NCBI RefSeq assembly: GCF_001854405.1
Contig: NZ_CP017718.1
Coordinates: forward strand, 3,162,001 to 3,226,000
DNA: 64,000 bases
Direction of reading: 5' to 3'
Source of the DNA: Hyphomonas sp. Mor2
GTDB taxonomy: Bacteria; Pseudomonadota; Alphaproteobacteria; Caulobacterales; Hyphomonadaceae
Below, piece by piece: positions 52,545 through 63,989 of this stretch. Within the stretch, counting starts at the first letter, position 1; each line of letters begins with the position of its first letter. The translations under genes and the position numbers were made by a program. The notes under the pieces were generated by a model. That model ran no database searches and was not told where the DNA came from. It worked only from the letters and a program-made list of their open reading frames with translations.

Positions 52545-52734
52545 TCGCGCAGGATCAAACCCAAAAAAAGAGGGGCACGCGCGCGAGATATGTCAGCCCT
52601 GGCGCGATCGGTGCGCGCCGGGGTTGTGGCGCGCGCCGCTTTCACTCGATATAGTCAAAACCTCTAGGGGGTAGCGCTATTATTAATTGGATTTATGCCC
52701 CTCGGCGCGGTAGGCCAAAACCATGGTTGGGTGA

Positions 52735-54975
<2,241 letters not shown>

Positions 54976-54999
54976 GCGTCGGCAGGATACAAAACGAAG

Positions 55000-55029
55000 A
55001 AGGCGGCGCCCTTGGGTGCCGCCTTTTTT
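55000..55029 (+). terminator. Rho-independent terminator of katG
   Basis: Stem AAGGCGGC (55000-55007)/GCCGCCTT (55018-55025) with inner GCC...GGT pairs, then a run of T to 55029. It lies 25 bp past the katG stop. Confidence 0.9.
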
Positions 55030-55147
55030 CTTTGCCTGTTTTCTCAGTATCTCAATCTGATCAGAGGCGCGGGGTTTGCTCAAATACTGTATTCAATTCT
55101 TAATCAATCTGGCCTCATCGCTGGGCGTGCGAACAGATGGAGTATTT

Positions 55148-55393
55148 ATGACTTTCAAAGTGGGTGCAGTGGTCCGGCTGCGGTCAGGAGGACCCAAAAT
55201 GACCATCGCCGCCCTGAAACAGGATCGGTGTTTTTGCGTCTGGTTCAATCAAAATAACGGTGTACACGAGGAGCGCTCAGGCGAGTTCGTGTTGCCGACG
55301 GTGGTTCTGGTCGACTCGGGCCATCGGGTTCCGGCGCAGCGTCCCGCAGCGCAACCTGCCGCGCGAATGGAAAAGGTTTCACTCGCGGAGTGA
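55148..55393 (+). CDS. DUF2158 (YodC-like) family protein
   Basis: 81 residues from ATG 55148 (GGAG upstream); the longer frame from 55076 lacks a Shine-Dalgarno. TFKVGAVVRLRSGGPKMTIAALKQDRCFCVWFNQNNGVHEERSGEFVLPTVVLV matches DUF2158 (VGxxVxLKSGGPxMTV...CxWF), a small SH3-like fold with two Cys near the centre (CFCVWF), of unknown function. The C-terminal ~25 residues are Arg/Ala-rich. Confidence 0.87.
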   Translation: MTFKVGAVVRLRSGGPKMTIAALKQDRCFCVWFNQNNGVHEERSGEFVLPTVVLVDSGHRVPAQRPAAQPAARMEKVSLAE

Positions 55394-55416
55394 ACCCGTG
55401 CTCACATATTCCGCCG

Positions 55417-55507
55417 ATACCTGCGAAGGCAGGTATCCATAGCGCGATCATGAAGTCTCGGATCAAGGGTGGGTAATGGTCCCTGGGGTCCTGCCGTCGC
55501 AGGACCC
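55417..55507. repeat. Twin-hairpin dispersed repeat
   Basis: ATACCTGC-GAAG-GCAGGTAT (55417-55436), a perfect 8-bp stem, and GGGTCCTGC-CGTC-GCAGGACCC (55486-55507), a perfect 9-bp stem with a 4-nt loop. The 49 bp between holds CATAGCGCGATCATGAAG. Resembles palindromic repeats scattered in alphaproteobacterial genomes; only this copy is in the window. Confidence 0.65.
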
Positions 55508-55522
55508 GTCGGAAATAGAAGG

Positions 55523-55912
55523 CTAGTCCTTCGGCTCGATCAGATCCCACAAGTTTCCAAACGGATCTTCGAACACTGCCACGGTGCCATAGGGCTCATG
55601 GCGCGGCGCCTCTCGAAAACTGACGCCTTTGTCGACCATCGCCGCATGATCACGCGCAAAGTCGTCCGTGTGGAGAAAGAACCCAACCCGGCCGCCAGTC
55701 TGATTGCCAATGGCAGCCTCTTGCGCCGGACCATCAGCCTTGGCGAGCAGGATCGCCGTCTCGGCCCCGGGCGGCGCGACCCGGACCCAGCGCTTGGTCG
55801 GACTTCGCGGCGTATCCTCGAGCAGCTCAAAGCCGAGCTTGTTCACATAGAAATCGATCCCGGCATCATAATCCGGGACAACGATTGTGAAGATGGCGAT
55901 GGTTTGGGTCAT
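55523..55912 (-). CDS. VOC-superfamily (glyoxalase-like) protein
   Basis: 129 residues in a single VOC fold: TIVVPDYDAGIDFYVNKLGFELLEDTPRS, RWVRVAPPGAETAILLAKADGP, FFLHTDDFARDHAAMVDKGVSF and VFEDPFGNLWDLIEPKD. Unlike glyoxalase I the first metal position is Val, so it is likely of the glyoxalase-like/bleomycin-resistance type without a full metal site. Weak Shine-Dalgarno. Lies between two dispersed repeats. Confidence 0.85.
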   Translation of the reverse strand: MTQTIAIFTIVVPDYDAGIDFYVNKLGFELLEDTPRSPTKRWVRVAPPGAETAILLAKADGPAQEAAIGNQTGGRVGFFLHTDDFARDHAAMVDKGVSFREAPRHEPYGTVAVFEDPFGNLWDLIEPKD

Positions 55913-55957
55913 GTTGGCATTTCAACTCATGTTTAGCGCTTCATTTATGTCCGCATT

Positions 55958-56036
55958 GCCAATGAAAATTGGCACCCATGGCGGTCGATAAGGCAAGTAC
56001 CGCACGCGACCGCCATAGATCCCGACTTTCGTCGGG
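55958..56036. repeat. Three-hairpin dispersed repeat, copy 2
   Basis: Hairpin a GCCAAT-GAAA-ATTGGC (55958-55973, GNRA loop), hairpin b ATGGCGGTCG (55978-55987)/CGACCGCCAT (56007-56016), hairpin c CCCGAC-TTTC-GTCGGG (56021-56036). Relative to copy 1, a C-G pair in stem a became T-A and a T-A pair in stem c became C-G. It lies between metH and the VOC gene. Confidence 0.8.
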
Positions 56037-56056
56037 AAGGCGGATAAGGTTACGCC

Positions 56057-58690
56057 TTATGCAGCTGCTTGATCGGCTTCGCTCGGATCGTAGTTGAGGA
56101 TCGGCCCCAGCCAGCGTTCCGCCGTTCGCAGTTCCATCCCCTTGCGCCGCGCATAATCTTCGACCTGATCGCGCTCGATCCGGCCGACTGCGAAATAGAC
56201 GCTTTCCGGGTGCGCCATATAGAGCCCGGACACGGAAGAGGCCGGCGTCATCGCGCAGCTTGAGGTCAGTTCCATCCCGATCCGACCCGCATCGAGCAGG
56301 CGGAACAGCGTCTCTTTTTCCGTATGGTCCGGCTGGCAAGGATAGCCGGGGGCCGGACGGATGCCGGAATAGGCCTCTTTGATAAGCTCGGCATTGTCGA
56401 GCGCTTCGTCGCGCGCATAGCCCCAATGGGTCTTGCGCACCTGTTCGTGCATGTACTCGGCCATGGCTTCGGCAAACCGGTCGGCGAGGGCCTTGACCAT
56501 GATGGCGGAATAATCGTCGGCATCGGCTTCGAACTGTTTCGCAATCTCTTCGGCCTGAGGGCCGGCGGTCACAGCGAAGCCGCCAATATGGTCGCCCTGC
56601 TCGGCGATAAAGTCGGCCAGCGCAAAATTGGCGCGCTCATTATCCTTGACCATTTGCTGGCGCAGCGTGTGGAACGTGTCACCGGTCTCGAGCTTGATAT
56701 CGTCACCGTCGCGTTTCGCGCCCCAGAAGCCAATCACGGCCTTGGGCTTGAACCAGTCCTGGCCGAGGATTTGTTGCATCATATTCTCGGTGTCGCGCCA
56801 CAGGTCACGCGCCGCCTCGCCGACAATCTCATCGTCGAGAATTTGCGGGAACCGGCCTGCCAGGTTCCAGCTCGAGAAATAGGGCGTCCAGTCAATGTAG
56901 CGGGCCAGCTCCGAGAGATCGAAATCCTCGAACACTTTGGTGCCGGTAAAGCTCGGTGCAGGCGGCGTCGGCGCTTCGAGCTGGTGGGCATGAGCCCGCG
57001 CAACCTTGATCGGATGGCGCGGCTTGGGCGGTCCCCCGGCGCGGCTGTCACGCATGCGCTGATACTTGGCCTGCGCGGTCTCGACAAAAAGCGGACGCTC
57101 ATCATCGGACAGGAGCGCCGAGACCACGCCCACCGCTCGGCTGGCATCGGTGACGTGAATGGTCGGGCCATTGTCGCGGGCTGGATCAATCTTCACCGCA
57201 GTATGTGCTGGGGAGGTGGTCGCCCCGCCAATGAGAAGTGGCTGCTGCATGCCTGTGCGCTGCATCTCGCGCGCGACATAGACCATCTCGTCCAGGCTCG
57301 GCGTAATCAGGCCGGACAGGCCGATAATGTCGACTTTCTCTTCCTCGGCTTTGGCGAGGATGTCCTCGCACGGCACCATGACGCCCATGTCGACAATTTC
57401 GTAGCCATTGCAGGCGAGTACCACGCCAACAATATTCTTGCCGATATCATGCACGTCGCCTTTGACCGTCGCCATCAGGACCTTGCCGTTTGAGACATCG
57501 ACCGTGCCGAGCTCTTCTTTCTCCGCCTGCATGTACGGATCGAGATAGGCCACCGCCGCTTTCATCACGCGGGCCGATTTCACCACTTGCGGCAGGAACA
57601 TCTTGCCCGAGCCGAACAGGTCGCCGACCACATTCATGCCGTCCATGAGCGGACCTTCGATGACGTGCAACGGACGCGCGGAACTGGCGCGGGCTTCTTC
57701 TGTGTCTTCGTCAATGAATTCGGTAATGCCGTTGACGAGCGCATGTTCGAGCCGCTTGTTCACGGGCAGCTCGCGCCAGGACAGATCCTTTTCGGCGGTC
57801 TTGCCCTTCTGGCCGCGGAACTGTTCAGCATAGTCGACCAGGGCTTCAGTCGCATCGTCATTGCGGTTCAGGATGACGTCTTCGACCAGCTCACGCAGCT
57901 TCGGCTCGATCTCATCATAAATGTCGAGCTGTCCGGCATTGACGATGCCCATATCCATGCCTGCAGGGATCGCATGGTACAGAAAGACTGAGTGCATCGC
58001 CCGGCGCACCGGCTCATTGCCGCGGAATGAGAAGGAGACGTTCGAAAGCCCGCCTGAGATATGGCAGCCAGGGCAGGTCGCGCGGATGATCTTGGTCGCT
58101 TCGATGAAGTCGACGGCATAATTATTATGCTCTTCAATCCCGGTCGCGACCGCGAAAATATTCGGGTCGAAAATGATGTCTTCGGCCGGGAAGCCAACCT
58201 CTTCGGTGAGGATTTTGAAGGCGCGCTGGCAGATTTCAATCTTGCGTGGTGCGGTGTCGGCTTGGCCGACCTCGTCAAACGCCATGACCACGACGGCCGC
58301 CCCATAAGAGAGGCATTTGCGCGCCTGCTCGCGGAATTGATCCTCGCCTTCTTTCATCGAGATCGAGTTGACCACGGCCTTGCCCTGCACGCATTTCAGG
58401 CCGGCTTCGATGACCTCCCATTTGGAGCTGTCAATCATCACCGGGACACGCGCAATGTCCGGCTCAGCCGCGATCAGATTGAGGAATGTGGTCATCGCCT
58501 CAGCGCCGTCCAGCATGCCCTCATCCATGTTCACATCGATGATCTGCGCGCCGTTCTCGACTTGCTGACGCGCGACTTCAACCGCGGTCGCATAATCGCC
58601 ATTGACGATGAGCTTCCGAAACCGGGCCGAGCCGGTGACGTTGGTGCGTTCGCCAATATTGACGAAGTTTTGGGAGGCGGAAGTGGTCAT
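56057..58690 (-). CDS. metH: Cobalamin-dependent methionine synthase, folate/B12/activation part
   Basis: 877 residues lacking the homocysteine-binding N-terminal domain, which is encoded separately at 60866-61942. Domains in order: pterin-binding TIM barrel ([18 protein letters not shown] near 11; SIRGLSN-like region to ~300), B12-binding domain with DxHxxG at 412-417 ([19 protein letters not shown]), and AdoMet activation domain from ~590 ([35 protein letters not shown]). It transfers a methyl group from methyl-tetrahydrofolate via cobalamin to homocysteine. Last gene of the operon; start overlaps the RlaP-like stop by 4 bases. Confidence 0.95.
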   Translation of the reverse strand: MTTSASQNFVNIGERTNVTGSARFRKLIVNGDYATAVEVARQQVENGAQIIDVNMDEGMLDGAEAMTTFLNLIAAEPDIARVPVMIDSSKWEVIEAGLKCVQGKAVVNSISMKEGEDQFREQARKCLSYGAAVVVMAFDEVGQADTAPRKIEICQRAFKILTEEVGFPAEDIIFDPNIFAVATGIEEHNNYAVDFIEATKIIRATCPGCHISGGLSNVSFSFRGNEPVRRAMHSVFLYHAIPAGMDMGIVNAGQLDIYDEIEPKLRELVEDVILNRNDDATEALVDYAEQFRGQKGKTAEKDLSWRELPVNKRLEHALVNGITEFIDEDTEEARASSARPLHVIEGPLMDGMNVVGDLFGSGKMFLPQVVKSARVMKAAVAYLDPYMQAEKEELGTVDVSNGKVLMATVKGDVHDIGKNIVGVVLACNGYEIVDMGVMVPCEDILAKAEEEKVDIIGLSGLITPSLDEMVYVAREMQRTGMQQPLLIGGATTSPAHTAVKIDPARDNGPTIHVTDASRAVGVVSALLSDDERPLFVETAQAKYQRMRDSRAGGPPKPRHPIKVARAHAHQLEAPTPPAPSFTGTKVFEDFDLSELARYIDWTPYFSSWNLAGRFPQILDDEIVGEAARDLWRDTENMMQQILGQDWFKPKAVIGFWGAKRDGDDIKLETGDTFHTLRQQMVKDNERANFALADFIAEQGDHIGGFAVTAGPQAEEIAKQFEADADDYSAIMVKALADRFAEAMAEYMHEQVRKTHWGYARDEALDNAELIKEAYSGIRPAPGYPCQPDHTEKETLFRLLDAGRIGMELTSSCAMTPASSVSGLYMAHPESVYFAVGRIERDQVEDYARRKGMELRTAERWLGPILNYDPSEADQAAA

Positions 58691-59508
58691 AGCTCTTTAT
58701 ATCCGATCAATGTGCGAAACAGCCGGTCAGCTGCGTCACGTGTTGATTGCTCAAGCGAGTGTTTGTTTGGAAGATTCTCAGACGCCCAAGCGAGTTCATC
58801 CAAAATCAAGGAATCGATCGCGCTGATGCGAGCCCCTGCGCCGACCTCGCTGGCGCGCGCTTTCGCCTCAAGGAGGTCAGCAATTTGAGTTTGCAAGGCG
58901 GCATCTATTTCTGTGCCATTGATGAGCTCTTGAAAGTTCATCGGTGGCAACTGGTCAGGATGAGCGCGCACCCACCGGATCGCCAGAATCGGGCGGAGCA
59001 CGTAGAAGTATTTCTTCAAATTGACCCGGCTTTCGCGCTCTATATTTCGAGTCCAAGTGTTTCGCGCCAAATGAAAATAGTGAGAGAGACAGTCGATCGG
59101 TCGAACGTGATCATCCGCGAAAATGCGAAGCGTTTGACAGGCGCGCTCGTCCCACCGGTAGTGAATGGGGCTGGACAGCCATTCCAATAATACCGGGTTT
59201 GGTTTCAGAAGCAGACCGATCGCTTTCTGGATATCCCAGCCATTGATGTCCCAATCATCTTCAAGCGGCAGTTCGATCACATCGCGCCCCGGCGTGATAC
59301 TCAAATACCAACTTGGGTTGTGCGCATAAACGAAGCGCACATCAAAATCGCTGTCGGGGGATGGAAACCCCCAGGCGCGGCTGCCACTTTCGATCGCGAA
59401 TAGGAATCGCACGTCATGATCGCGTTCAATGTCGCTTAGTCGTGATTGAATCACGGCTTCTTTGTCTGCCGGAATGTCCGGCGCGAACGTGAACGCACTT
59501 GCCGTCAT
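58687..59508 (-). CDS. RlaP-like nucleotidyltransferase (PF10127-type)
   Basis: 273 residues from ATG 59508. [38 protein letters not shown] shows the nucleotidyltransferase core GS-x...DxD, followed by [42 protein letters not shown], the pattern of the RlaP/YcgL family proposed as a polymerase-beta-like RNA repair enzyme. The helical C-terminal part is as usual. It begins 1 nt after the DUF1428 stop and overlaps metH by 4 bases, so it is cotranslated with methionine genes. Activity is not established. Confidence 0.85.
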   Translation of the reverse strand: MTASAFTFAPDIPADKEAVIQSRLSDIERDHDVRFLFAIESGSRAWGFPSPDSDFDVRFVYAHNPSWYLSITPGRDVIELPLEDDWDINGWDIQKAIGLLLKPNPVLLEWLSSPIHYRWDERACQTLRIFADDHVRPIDCLSHYFHLARNTWTRNIERESRVNLKKYFYVLRPILAIRWVRAHPDQLPPMNFQELINGTEIDAALQTQIADLLEAKARASEVGAGARISAIDSLILDELAWASENLPNKHSLEQSTRDAADRLFRTLIGYKEL

Positions 59509-59509
59509 G

Positions 59510-59860
59510 CTAAACTTCGCAAATGGTCTCAAAGCTGCCGATCAGCATGCGTTTGCCATCGAATGGCATGGGCAAGTCGCTGTTAAAGATCGGGTCGGCC
59601 ATGCATTGTTCCATGCCTTTGTCGCGGGCCTCTTTGGAGGGCCATTCGATCCAGGAAAAGACGATCACTTCACCAGGTTCGGCCTTCACCGCCATTGGGA
59701 AGGAAGTCACCTCGCCGTCAGGAACGTCGTCGCCCCAATTGTCCATGATGCGCAGCGCGCCATATTTCTTGAAGACCGGGCCAGTGACCCGCGCATGTTC
59801 GAGGTAGGCCTCTTTGTTTTCGACCGGAACCGCGGCGACAAAGCCATCAATATAAGTCAT
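59510..59860 (-). CDS. DUF1428 family protein
   Basis: 116 residues: MTYIDGFVAAVPVENKEAYLEHARVTGPVFKKYGALRIMDNWGDDVP and IVFSWIEWPSKEARDKGMEQCMADP. This is the DUF1428 ferredoxin-like (dimeric alpha-beta barrel) family, of unknown function, common in proteobacteria. The start shares one base with the preceding PPOX stop (TGATG). Confidence 0.9.
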   Translation of the reverse strand: MTYIDGFVAAVPVENKEAYLEHARVTGPVFKKYGALRIMDNWGDDVPDGEVTSFPMAVKAEPGEVIVFSWIEWPSKEARDKGMEQCMADPIFNSDLPMPFDGKRMLIGSFETICEV

Positions 59861-60411
59861 CAGCTCACCTCCTTCACGAGGCCTTTCAGGCCATCAATGC
59901 TTTCCGCATTTTTCTCATAGCGACTGGCAACCCATTCCTCGGTCGACTTGTTGTCGACATAGCGGGTCAGCTGATCGCGCTCGCCCTTGAATTCATAGAA
60001 CGGGACGCCCCAGCCGCAACTGTCCTGGATGCGGGTCAGCTCGACCTTGAACACGCCGCGGGCGCGCTGGAAGTTCGGGAAAAGGCCGAGCATCTCGTCC
60101 CATTCTTCATGGTGTGGATTGACCACTTCACCGGTCCCGAACAGGCGGAGAATATTGGCCGGGCCTTCAAAGGCGCAGAACATGATGGTGATGCGGCCAT
60201 TTTCCTGAACGTGCGCTTGCGTTTCAATCCCCGAACCGCCCAGGTCGAGCCAGGCAACCGTCGTCTCATCAATCACCTTGAACGCGTCATAGCCCTTGGG
60301 TGAGAGGTTGATATGCCCATCGCCGGAGAGCGGGGCGGAGGCGACGAAGAACATTTTCTGCTTCTCGATGAAGCTGATGATCCGGTCGTCGAGTTTGTCA
60401 TAGACTTTCAT
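59860..60411 (-). CDS. Pyridoxamine 5'-phosphate oxidase-like flavoprotein
   Basis: 183 residues with AGGAG 7 nt before ATG 60411. MFFVASAPLSGDGHINLSPKGYDAFKVIDETTVAWLDLGGSGIETQAHVQENGRITIMFCAFEGPANILRLFGTGEVV is the PNPOx-like split-barrel with FMN-binding residues of the non-PdxH group. Redox or F420/FMN-related role; substrate unknown. It starts 15 bp after the GGCT gene. Confidence 0.87.
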   Translation of the reverse strand: MKVYDKLDDRIISFIEKQKMFFVASAPLSGDGHINLSPKGYDAFKVIDETTVAWLDLGGSGIETQAHVQENGRITIMFCAFEGPANILRLFGTGEVVNPHHEEWDEMLGLFPNFQRARGVFKVELTRIQDSCGWGVPFYEFKGERDQLTRYVDNKSTEEWVASRYEKNAESIDGLKGLVKEVS

Positions 60412-60425
60412 AGTGCGCTCCTGAT

Positions 60426-60869
60426 TTAGGTCCCCGTCTTGCGGACCCGCCCACGGTCAAGCGGCCAGTCATCGTCTGCCAGGCGGGTGAACGAGTCGGT
60501 CGGCCGGTTGTACCAGTAAATCCAGGCCTGTTCACCCGATTCCGTGCCAGACGCATCGATTAGCGGAACTTTTTTGCGAAGATAGAGCGAGGCGTCCGGA
60601 TCGTCCGGAACCACGTCCTCAAATTCATCCAGCGCCTCGATCAGCGACGCGTCGTCCAGCCGATAGCGTACGCCGTGACACAGTCCATCGCCGTCAACCA
60701 CGCCAGGAAACCCGCCCAGGTCGTAAAGCGCTCCGCGAAACCAGCACGGTCCGAGAAAGGCCCCGGCCTTTTCCAGATCGATATGCGCCGGCATGCCCGT
60801 CGCGCCCTGCTTCAGCAGGCCGTAAAAGACAAACAGGTCACCGGAGGACACGCGGCCATTGACGGTCAT
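60426..60869 (-). CDS. Gamma-glutamylcyclotransferase (GGCT/AIG2)-like protein
   Basis: 147 residues. DLFVFYGLLKQGATGMPAHI (FxYGxL phosphate-like loop), WFRGALYDLGGFPGVVDGDG and HGVRYRLDDASLIEALDEFEDVVP with the acidic catalytic residue in EFED match the AIG2/GGCT fold. Family members act on gamma-glutamyl peptides including glutathione; context with methionine and glutathione metabolism is suggestive. Overlaps metH-N stop by 4 bases. Confidence 0.87.
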   Translation of the reverse strand: MTVNGRVSSGDLFVFYGLLKQGATGMPAHIDLEKAGAFLGPCWFRGALYDLGGFPGVVDGDGLCHGVRYRLDDASLIEALDEFEDVVPDDPDASLYLRKKVPLIDASGTESGEQAWIYWYNRPTDSFTRLADDDWPLDRGRVRKTGT

Positions 60870-61942
60870 GTCGCCAGCTCAAACGGTTCGAGACCGGCCA
60901 GGCGCATTGTGTCTTCACTCGCCGCCGGATCGCGCGGTTTGACCCCTTCGATCGATTTGGCGATGGCTGCAATATGCTCCGGCGTGGTGCCGCAACAGCC
61001 GCCGAGAATATTGACGATGCCGTCCTGAGCCCACTGGCCGACTTCACCGGCGGTTTCGTGCGGCTCCTCATCATACTGCCCCATTTCATTCGGAAGGCCG
61101 GCATTCGGGTATGCCGCCACGAGCGTGTCCGCGACCCGCGAAATCGCCGCGATGTGCGGGCGCATCAAGTCCGCGCCGAGGGCGCAATTGAAGCCGACAG
61201 CGAACGGCTTGGCGTGTCGGACCGAGTTCCAGAACGCCTCCACGGTCTGCCCGGACAAGGTGCGCCCGGAACGATCGGTGATCGTGCCGGAGATCCAGAT
61301 GGGCAGCTTTTCCAGCCCCTCGGCTTCCAGATCCATGATCGCCTTGATGGCGGCCTTGCAGTTCAGTGTGTCGGTGATCGTCTCGATCATGTAGAGGTGC
61401 ACACCGCCCTCGTTCAGCGCCTGGATCTGTTCGCGATAGGCTTGATAGACCTGATCGAACGTCACTTCCCGAGCGCCGGGATCATTCACGTCTGAACTCA
61501 TTGACAGCATCTTGTTGAGCGGCCCGATCGAGCCGGCGGCAAAGCGCGGCTTGTGCGGCTCCTTCTCGGTCCAGCGATCGGCGGCTTCGCGCGCCAGCCG
61601 GGCGCCTTCGAAATTGATGTCGATGACGGACTGGAGGTCGAGGCTGTAATCATCCTGCGCGATGGTCGTCGCGGAGAATGTATTGGTCTCGGAAATGTCG
61701 GCGCCAGCGGCGTAATACGCATCATGCAGCTCGGTCACGCGCTCCGGACGGGTAATGCACAGAATGTCATTATTGCCCTTCATCTGACCGGGATACTTGT
61801 CCGTCGTGAAGCGATCCCCGCGATAGTCCTCTTCCGCGAGCTCCATGCGCTGGAACATGACCCCCCAGGAGCCATCGAGCATCAGGATGCGCTCTTTGGC
61901 AGCGGCGTGGAGCTGGGCGATGCGGGTTTTGCGGTTGGTCAT
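60866..61942 (-). CDS. Homocysteine S-methyltransferase domain (MetH N-terminal part as a separate gene)
   Basis: 358 residues. RILMLDGSWGVMFQRMEL, GDILCITRPERVTELHDAYYAAGADISETNTF, and the zinc site Cys in LGADLMRPH and GGCCGTTPEHIAAIA (ILGGCCGTTP). This is the homocysteine-binding TIM barrel that is the first domain of MetH. Together with the 877-residue gene it rebuilds a complete MetH, but the two are separated by four other genes. Overlaps metF by 4 bases. Confidence 0.95.
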   Translation of the reverse strand: MTNRKTRIAQLHAAAKERILMLDGSWGVMFQRMELAEEDYRGDRFTTDKYPGQMKGNNDILCITRPERVTELHDAYYAAGADISETNTFSATTIAQDDYSLDLQSVIDINFEGARLAREAADRWTEKEPHKPRFAAGSIGPLNKMLSMSSDVNDPGAREVTFDQVYQAYREQIQALNEGGVHLYMIETITDTLNCKAAIKAIMDLEAEGLEKLPIWISGTITDRSGRTLSGQTVEAFWNSVRHAKPFAVGFNCALGADLMRPHIAAISRVADTLVAAYPNAGLPNEMGQYDEEPHETAGEVGQWAQDGIVNILGGCCGTTPEHIAAIAKSIEGVKPRDPAASEDTMRLAGLEPFELAT

Positions 61943-62850
61943 GCGGTCACGACTTTCGGTTTCAGGCCGAGCAGGCGGCAGGTGGAGATGGCCAGGCTGG
62001 CCCGGTTCAGAGTGTAGAAGTGGAAATCATTGACGCCTTGCTCTGACAATTTGTGGCAGAGCTCGGTGGCGACATTGGCGGTGATCAGCTCGCGGGCCTG
62101 AGGGTCGTCTTCGGTGCCCTCATAGATCTCGTGCAGCCAGGCCGGAACGCTGGCCTCGACGACTTTGGCCATCCGGGCCAGGCCCTTGAAGTTCGGCTGC
62201 AGCATGATGCCCGGCACGATCGGCATGGTCACGCCGCCCGCGCGGGCCCGGTCCAGGAAGCTCAGATAGACATCCGGCTCAAAGAAGAATTGCGTGATGG
62301 CCCGGTCGGCGCCAGCATCCTGCTTGGCTTTCAGGAAGGCAATATCCTCGTCCCAGCCGAGGCTGTCCGGATGGCGTTCGGGATAGCAGGAGACGCTGAT
62401 CTCGAACCTTGCGCCGGGCGCGATATCATAGTCGCGAATGCCCTGGATCAGGTCGACACTGTCGCGAAAGCCGCCGGGATGCTGCTCAAACTTGGCGCCC
62501 ATGCCAGCCGGTGGATCGCCGCGCAGTGCCACCAGGTGGCGCACGCCGGCATTCCAGAAATCGGTCGCAACTTGCAACACTTCTTCCTTCGTGGCGCTGA
62601 CACAGGTCAGGTGCGCGGCGGGCGATAGCGGGGTGTCCTGCGCGATCTTGGCGACGGTTTTCTGCGTGCGATCACGCGTGGAGCCGCCCGCGCCATAGGT
62701 GACGGAGACGAATTTCGGCGCCATGGGCGACAGGCGCGCGACAGATTCCCAGAGTTTGGCTTCCATCTTGTCCGTCTTTGGCGGAAAGAACTCAAACGAG
62801 ACGTTCGGGGCAGGGGTGGCCTGCTGGGCGGCGGCGGCGAGCGTATTCAT
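61939..62850 (-). CDS. metF: Methylenetetrahydrofolate reductase
   Basis: 303 residues. VSFEFFPPKTDKMEAKLWESV, FVSVTYGAGGSTRDRT, LTCVSATKEEVLQVA, LVALRGDPPAG, FEISVSCYPERHPDSLGWDEDIAFLKAKQDAGADRAITQFFFEPDVYLSFLDRARAGGVTMPIVPGIML match the FAD-dependent MetF barrel. It makes 5-methyl-THF, the methyl donor for MetH. Overlaps the regulator gene by 4 bases. Confidence 0.96.
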   Translation of the reverse strand: MNTLAAAAQQATPAPNVSFEFFPPKTDKMEAKLWESVARLSPMAPKFVSVTYGAGGSTRDRTQKTVAKIAQDTPLSPAAHLTCVSATKEEVLQVATDFWNAGVRHLVALRGDPPAGMGAKFEQHPGGFRDSVDLIQGIRDYDIAPGARFEISVSCYPERHPDSLGWDEDIAFLKAKQDAGADRAITQFFFEPDVYLSFLDRARAGGVTMPIVPGIMLQPNFKGLARMAKVVEASVPAWLHEIYEGTEDDPQARELITANVATELCHKLSEQGVNDFHFYTLNRASLAISTCRLLGLKPKVVTA

Positions 62851-63824
62851 GCGGCAGCTTCCTGTTGATTGGCGGGGCGCGTGGCGGACCAGATCAGCAC
62901 GCTGAGGCCCTGATCGAGTGAGGCAGGCGGGTCAAATACGAGGGGCGCCTGGACGGCGAGCCCGGCAGTATCGCCCCAGTCGCTGACATCTTCATGGCGA
63001 ATGCCGAGCCGGCGATGGCCTTGGGTTTCGCGCAGGAATTCAAGGTCATGCGGGGCAAAATCGATGAGCAGCAAGCGGCCACCCGGGCGTAGGATGCGGG
63101 CAGCCTCTGCCAGCACCGCTTCCGGGTTTTCCAGATAGTGCAGGACTTGGTGGACCACGACCAGATCGGCGCTGGCGGATTCAAACGGTGTGTCGGTGAC
63201 ATCGCCCTGACGCACGCGGGCATTGCGAACGTCAGCGCGATTGAGATTGGCACGCGCCACGGTCAACATGTGGTGCGAGAGATCGAGGCCCTCAGCTTCC
63301 TTGGCCAGCGGCGCCAGCAGGGTCAGCATCCGGCCCGTGCCGGTGCCAAGATCGACGATCCGCTCAAATCGCTGTCCTGCGACCTGAGCCAGGATCGCCT
63401 GTTCAATATCGGCCTCCGGATAATGGAGGGCGCGCAGCTGGTCCCAGGTTTCGGCGATATCGGAAAAGTAGGACTCAGCCGATTGCGCGCGGGCCTGCCG
63501 GACATTTTTCAGCGCTTCGCCATCGGCCAGGAAGGGTTCCCGAACCAGGTCGATCTCATCAAAGATTGATTGCAGCATCCGGCCCGCCCAGCCGCGCGAT
63601 CGTGCGCGGTAGAAAACCCAGGCGCCTTCTGGCAAGCGTTCCACCAGCCCGGCCGTGGTCAACGTCTTCAGGTGATGCGACAGGCGAGGCTGGCTTTGTT
63701 CCAGGATCTGGACCAGCTCGCCAACGGCGAGATCCCCGCGCCGCAGCAGGGCGAGGATACGCAACCGCGTGGGCTCGCCAGCCGCTTTCAAGGCGTCTAC
63801 TATATGATCTGGGTCCGTGGCCAT
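62847..63824 (-). CDS. ArsR-type repressor fused to a SAM-dependent methyltransferase domain
   Basis: 325 residues. N-terminal ArsR wHTH: ALKAAGEPTRLRILALLRRGDLAVGELVQILEQSQPRLSHHLKTLTTAGLVERLPEGAWVFYRA, then a linker and methyltransferase domain with IVDLGTGTGRMLTLLAPLA near 157, AEGLDLSHHMLTVARANL, VRQGDVTDTPF, VVVHQVLHYLENPEAVLAEAARILRPGGRLLLIDFAPH. The fusion heads the methionine operon, so SAM or SAH sensing by the methyltransferase-like half is a reasonable inference. No Shine-Dalgarno; probably leaderless. Confidence 0.9.
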   Translation of the reverse strand: MATDPDHIVDALKAAGEPTRLRILALLRRGDLAVGELVQILEQSQPRLSHHLKTLTTAGLVERLPEGAWVFYRARSRGWAGRMLQSIFDEIDLVREPFLADGEALKNVRQARAQSAESYFSDIAETWDQLRALHYPEADIEQAILAQVAGQRFERIVDLGTGTGRMLTLLAPLAKEAEGLDLSHHMLTVARANLNRADVRNARVRQGDVTDTPFESASADLVVVHQVLHYLENPEAVLAEAARILRPGGRLLLIDFAPHDLEFLRETQGHRRLGIRHEDVSDWGDTAGLAVQAPLVFDPPASLDQGLSVLIWSATRPANQQEAAA

Positions 63825-63858
63825 AAATCATATAAACGATCTTTTATATGATTTGCAA
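63825..63858 (-). promoter_or_regulatory. 30-bp perfect dyad with embedded promoter for the methionine operon
   Basis: Arms AAATCATATAAA (63825-63836) and TTTATATGATTT (63843-63854), 6-bp spacer, directly abutting the regulator ATG at 63824. Reading the reverse strand, TTGCAA (63858-63853) as -35, 17 bp, TTATAT (63835-63830) as -10 places +1 at the start codon, that is a leaderless transcript. A further half-site TATATGAT lies inside the gene at 63801-63808. Confidence 0.8.
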
Positions 63859-63989
63859 GAGTCGTTTTCGCAAACAAGCTGTGGCCCGCGCGCCACAATT
63901 TCGACTCCTGTCTGAATATTCACATTAGGTTTATTTGATTTCGGTCATACAGCACCACATATCGCTCCGCGCGAAGAAGGACTAAAAAA

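Noticed and set aside
52640..52700. OxyR binding site upstream of katG
   Set aside because: Only partial ATAG...CTAT matches; not distinguishable from chance by eye.
56324..57493. Plus-strand open frame inside metH
   Set aside because: Antisense to a certain gene and without family match.
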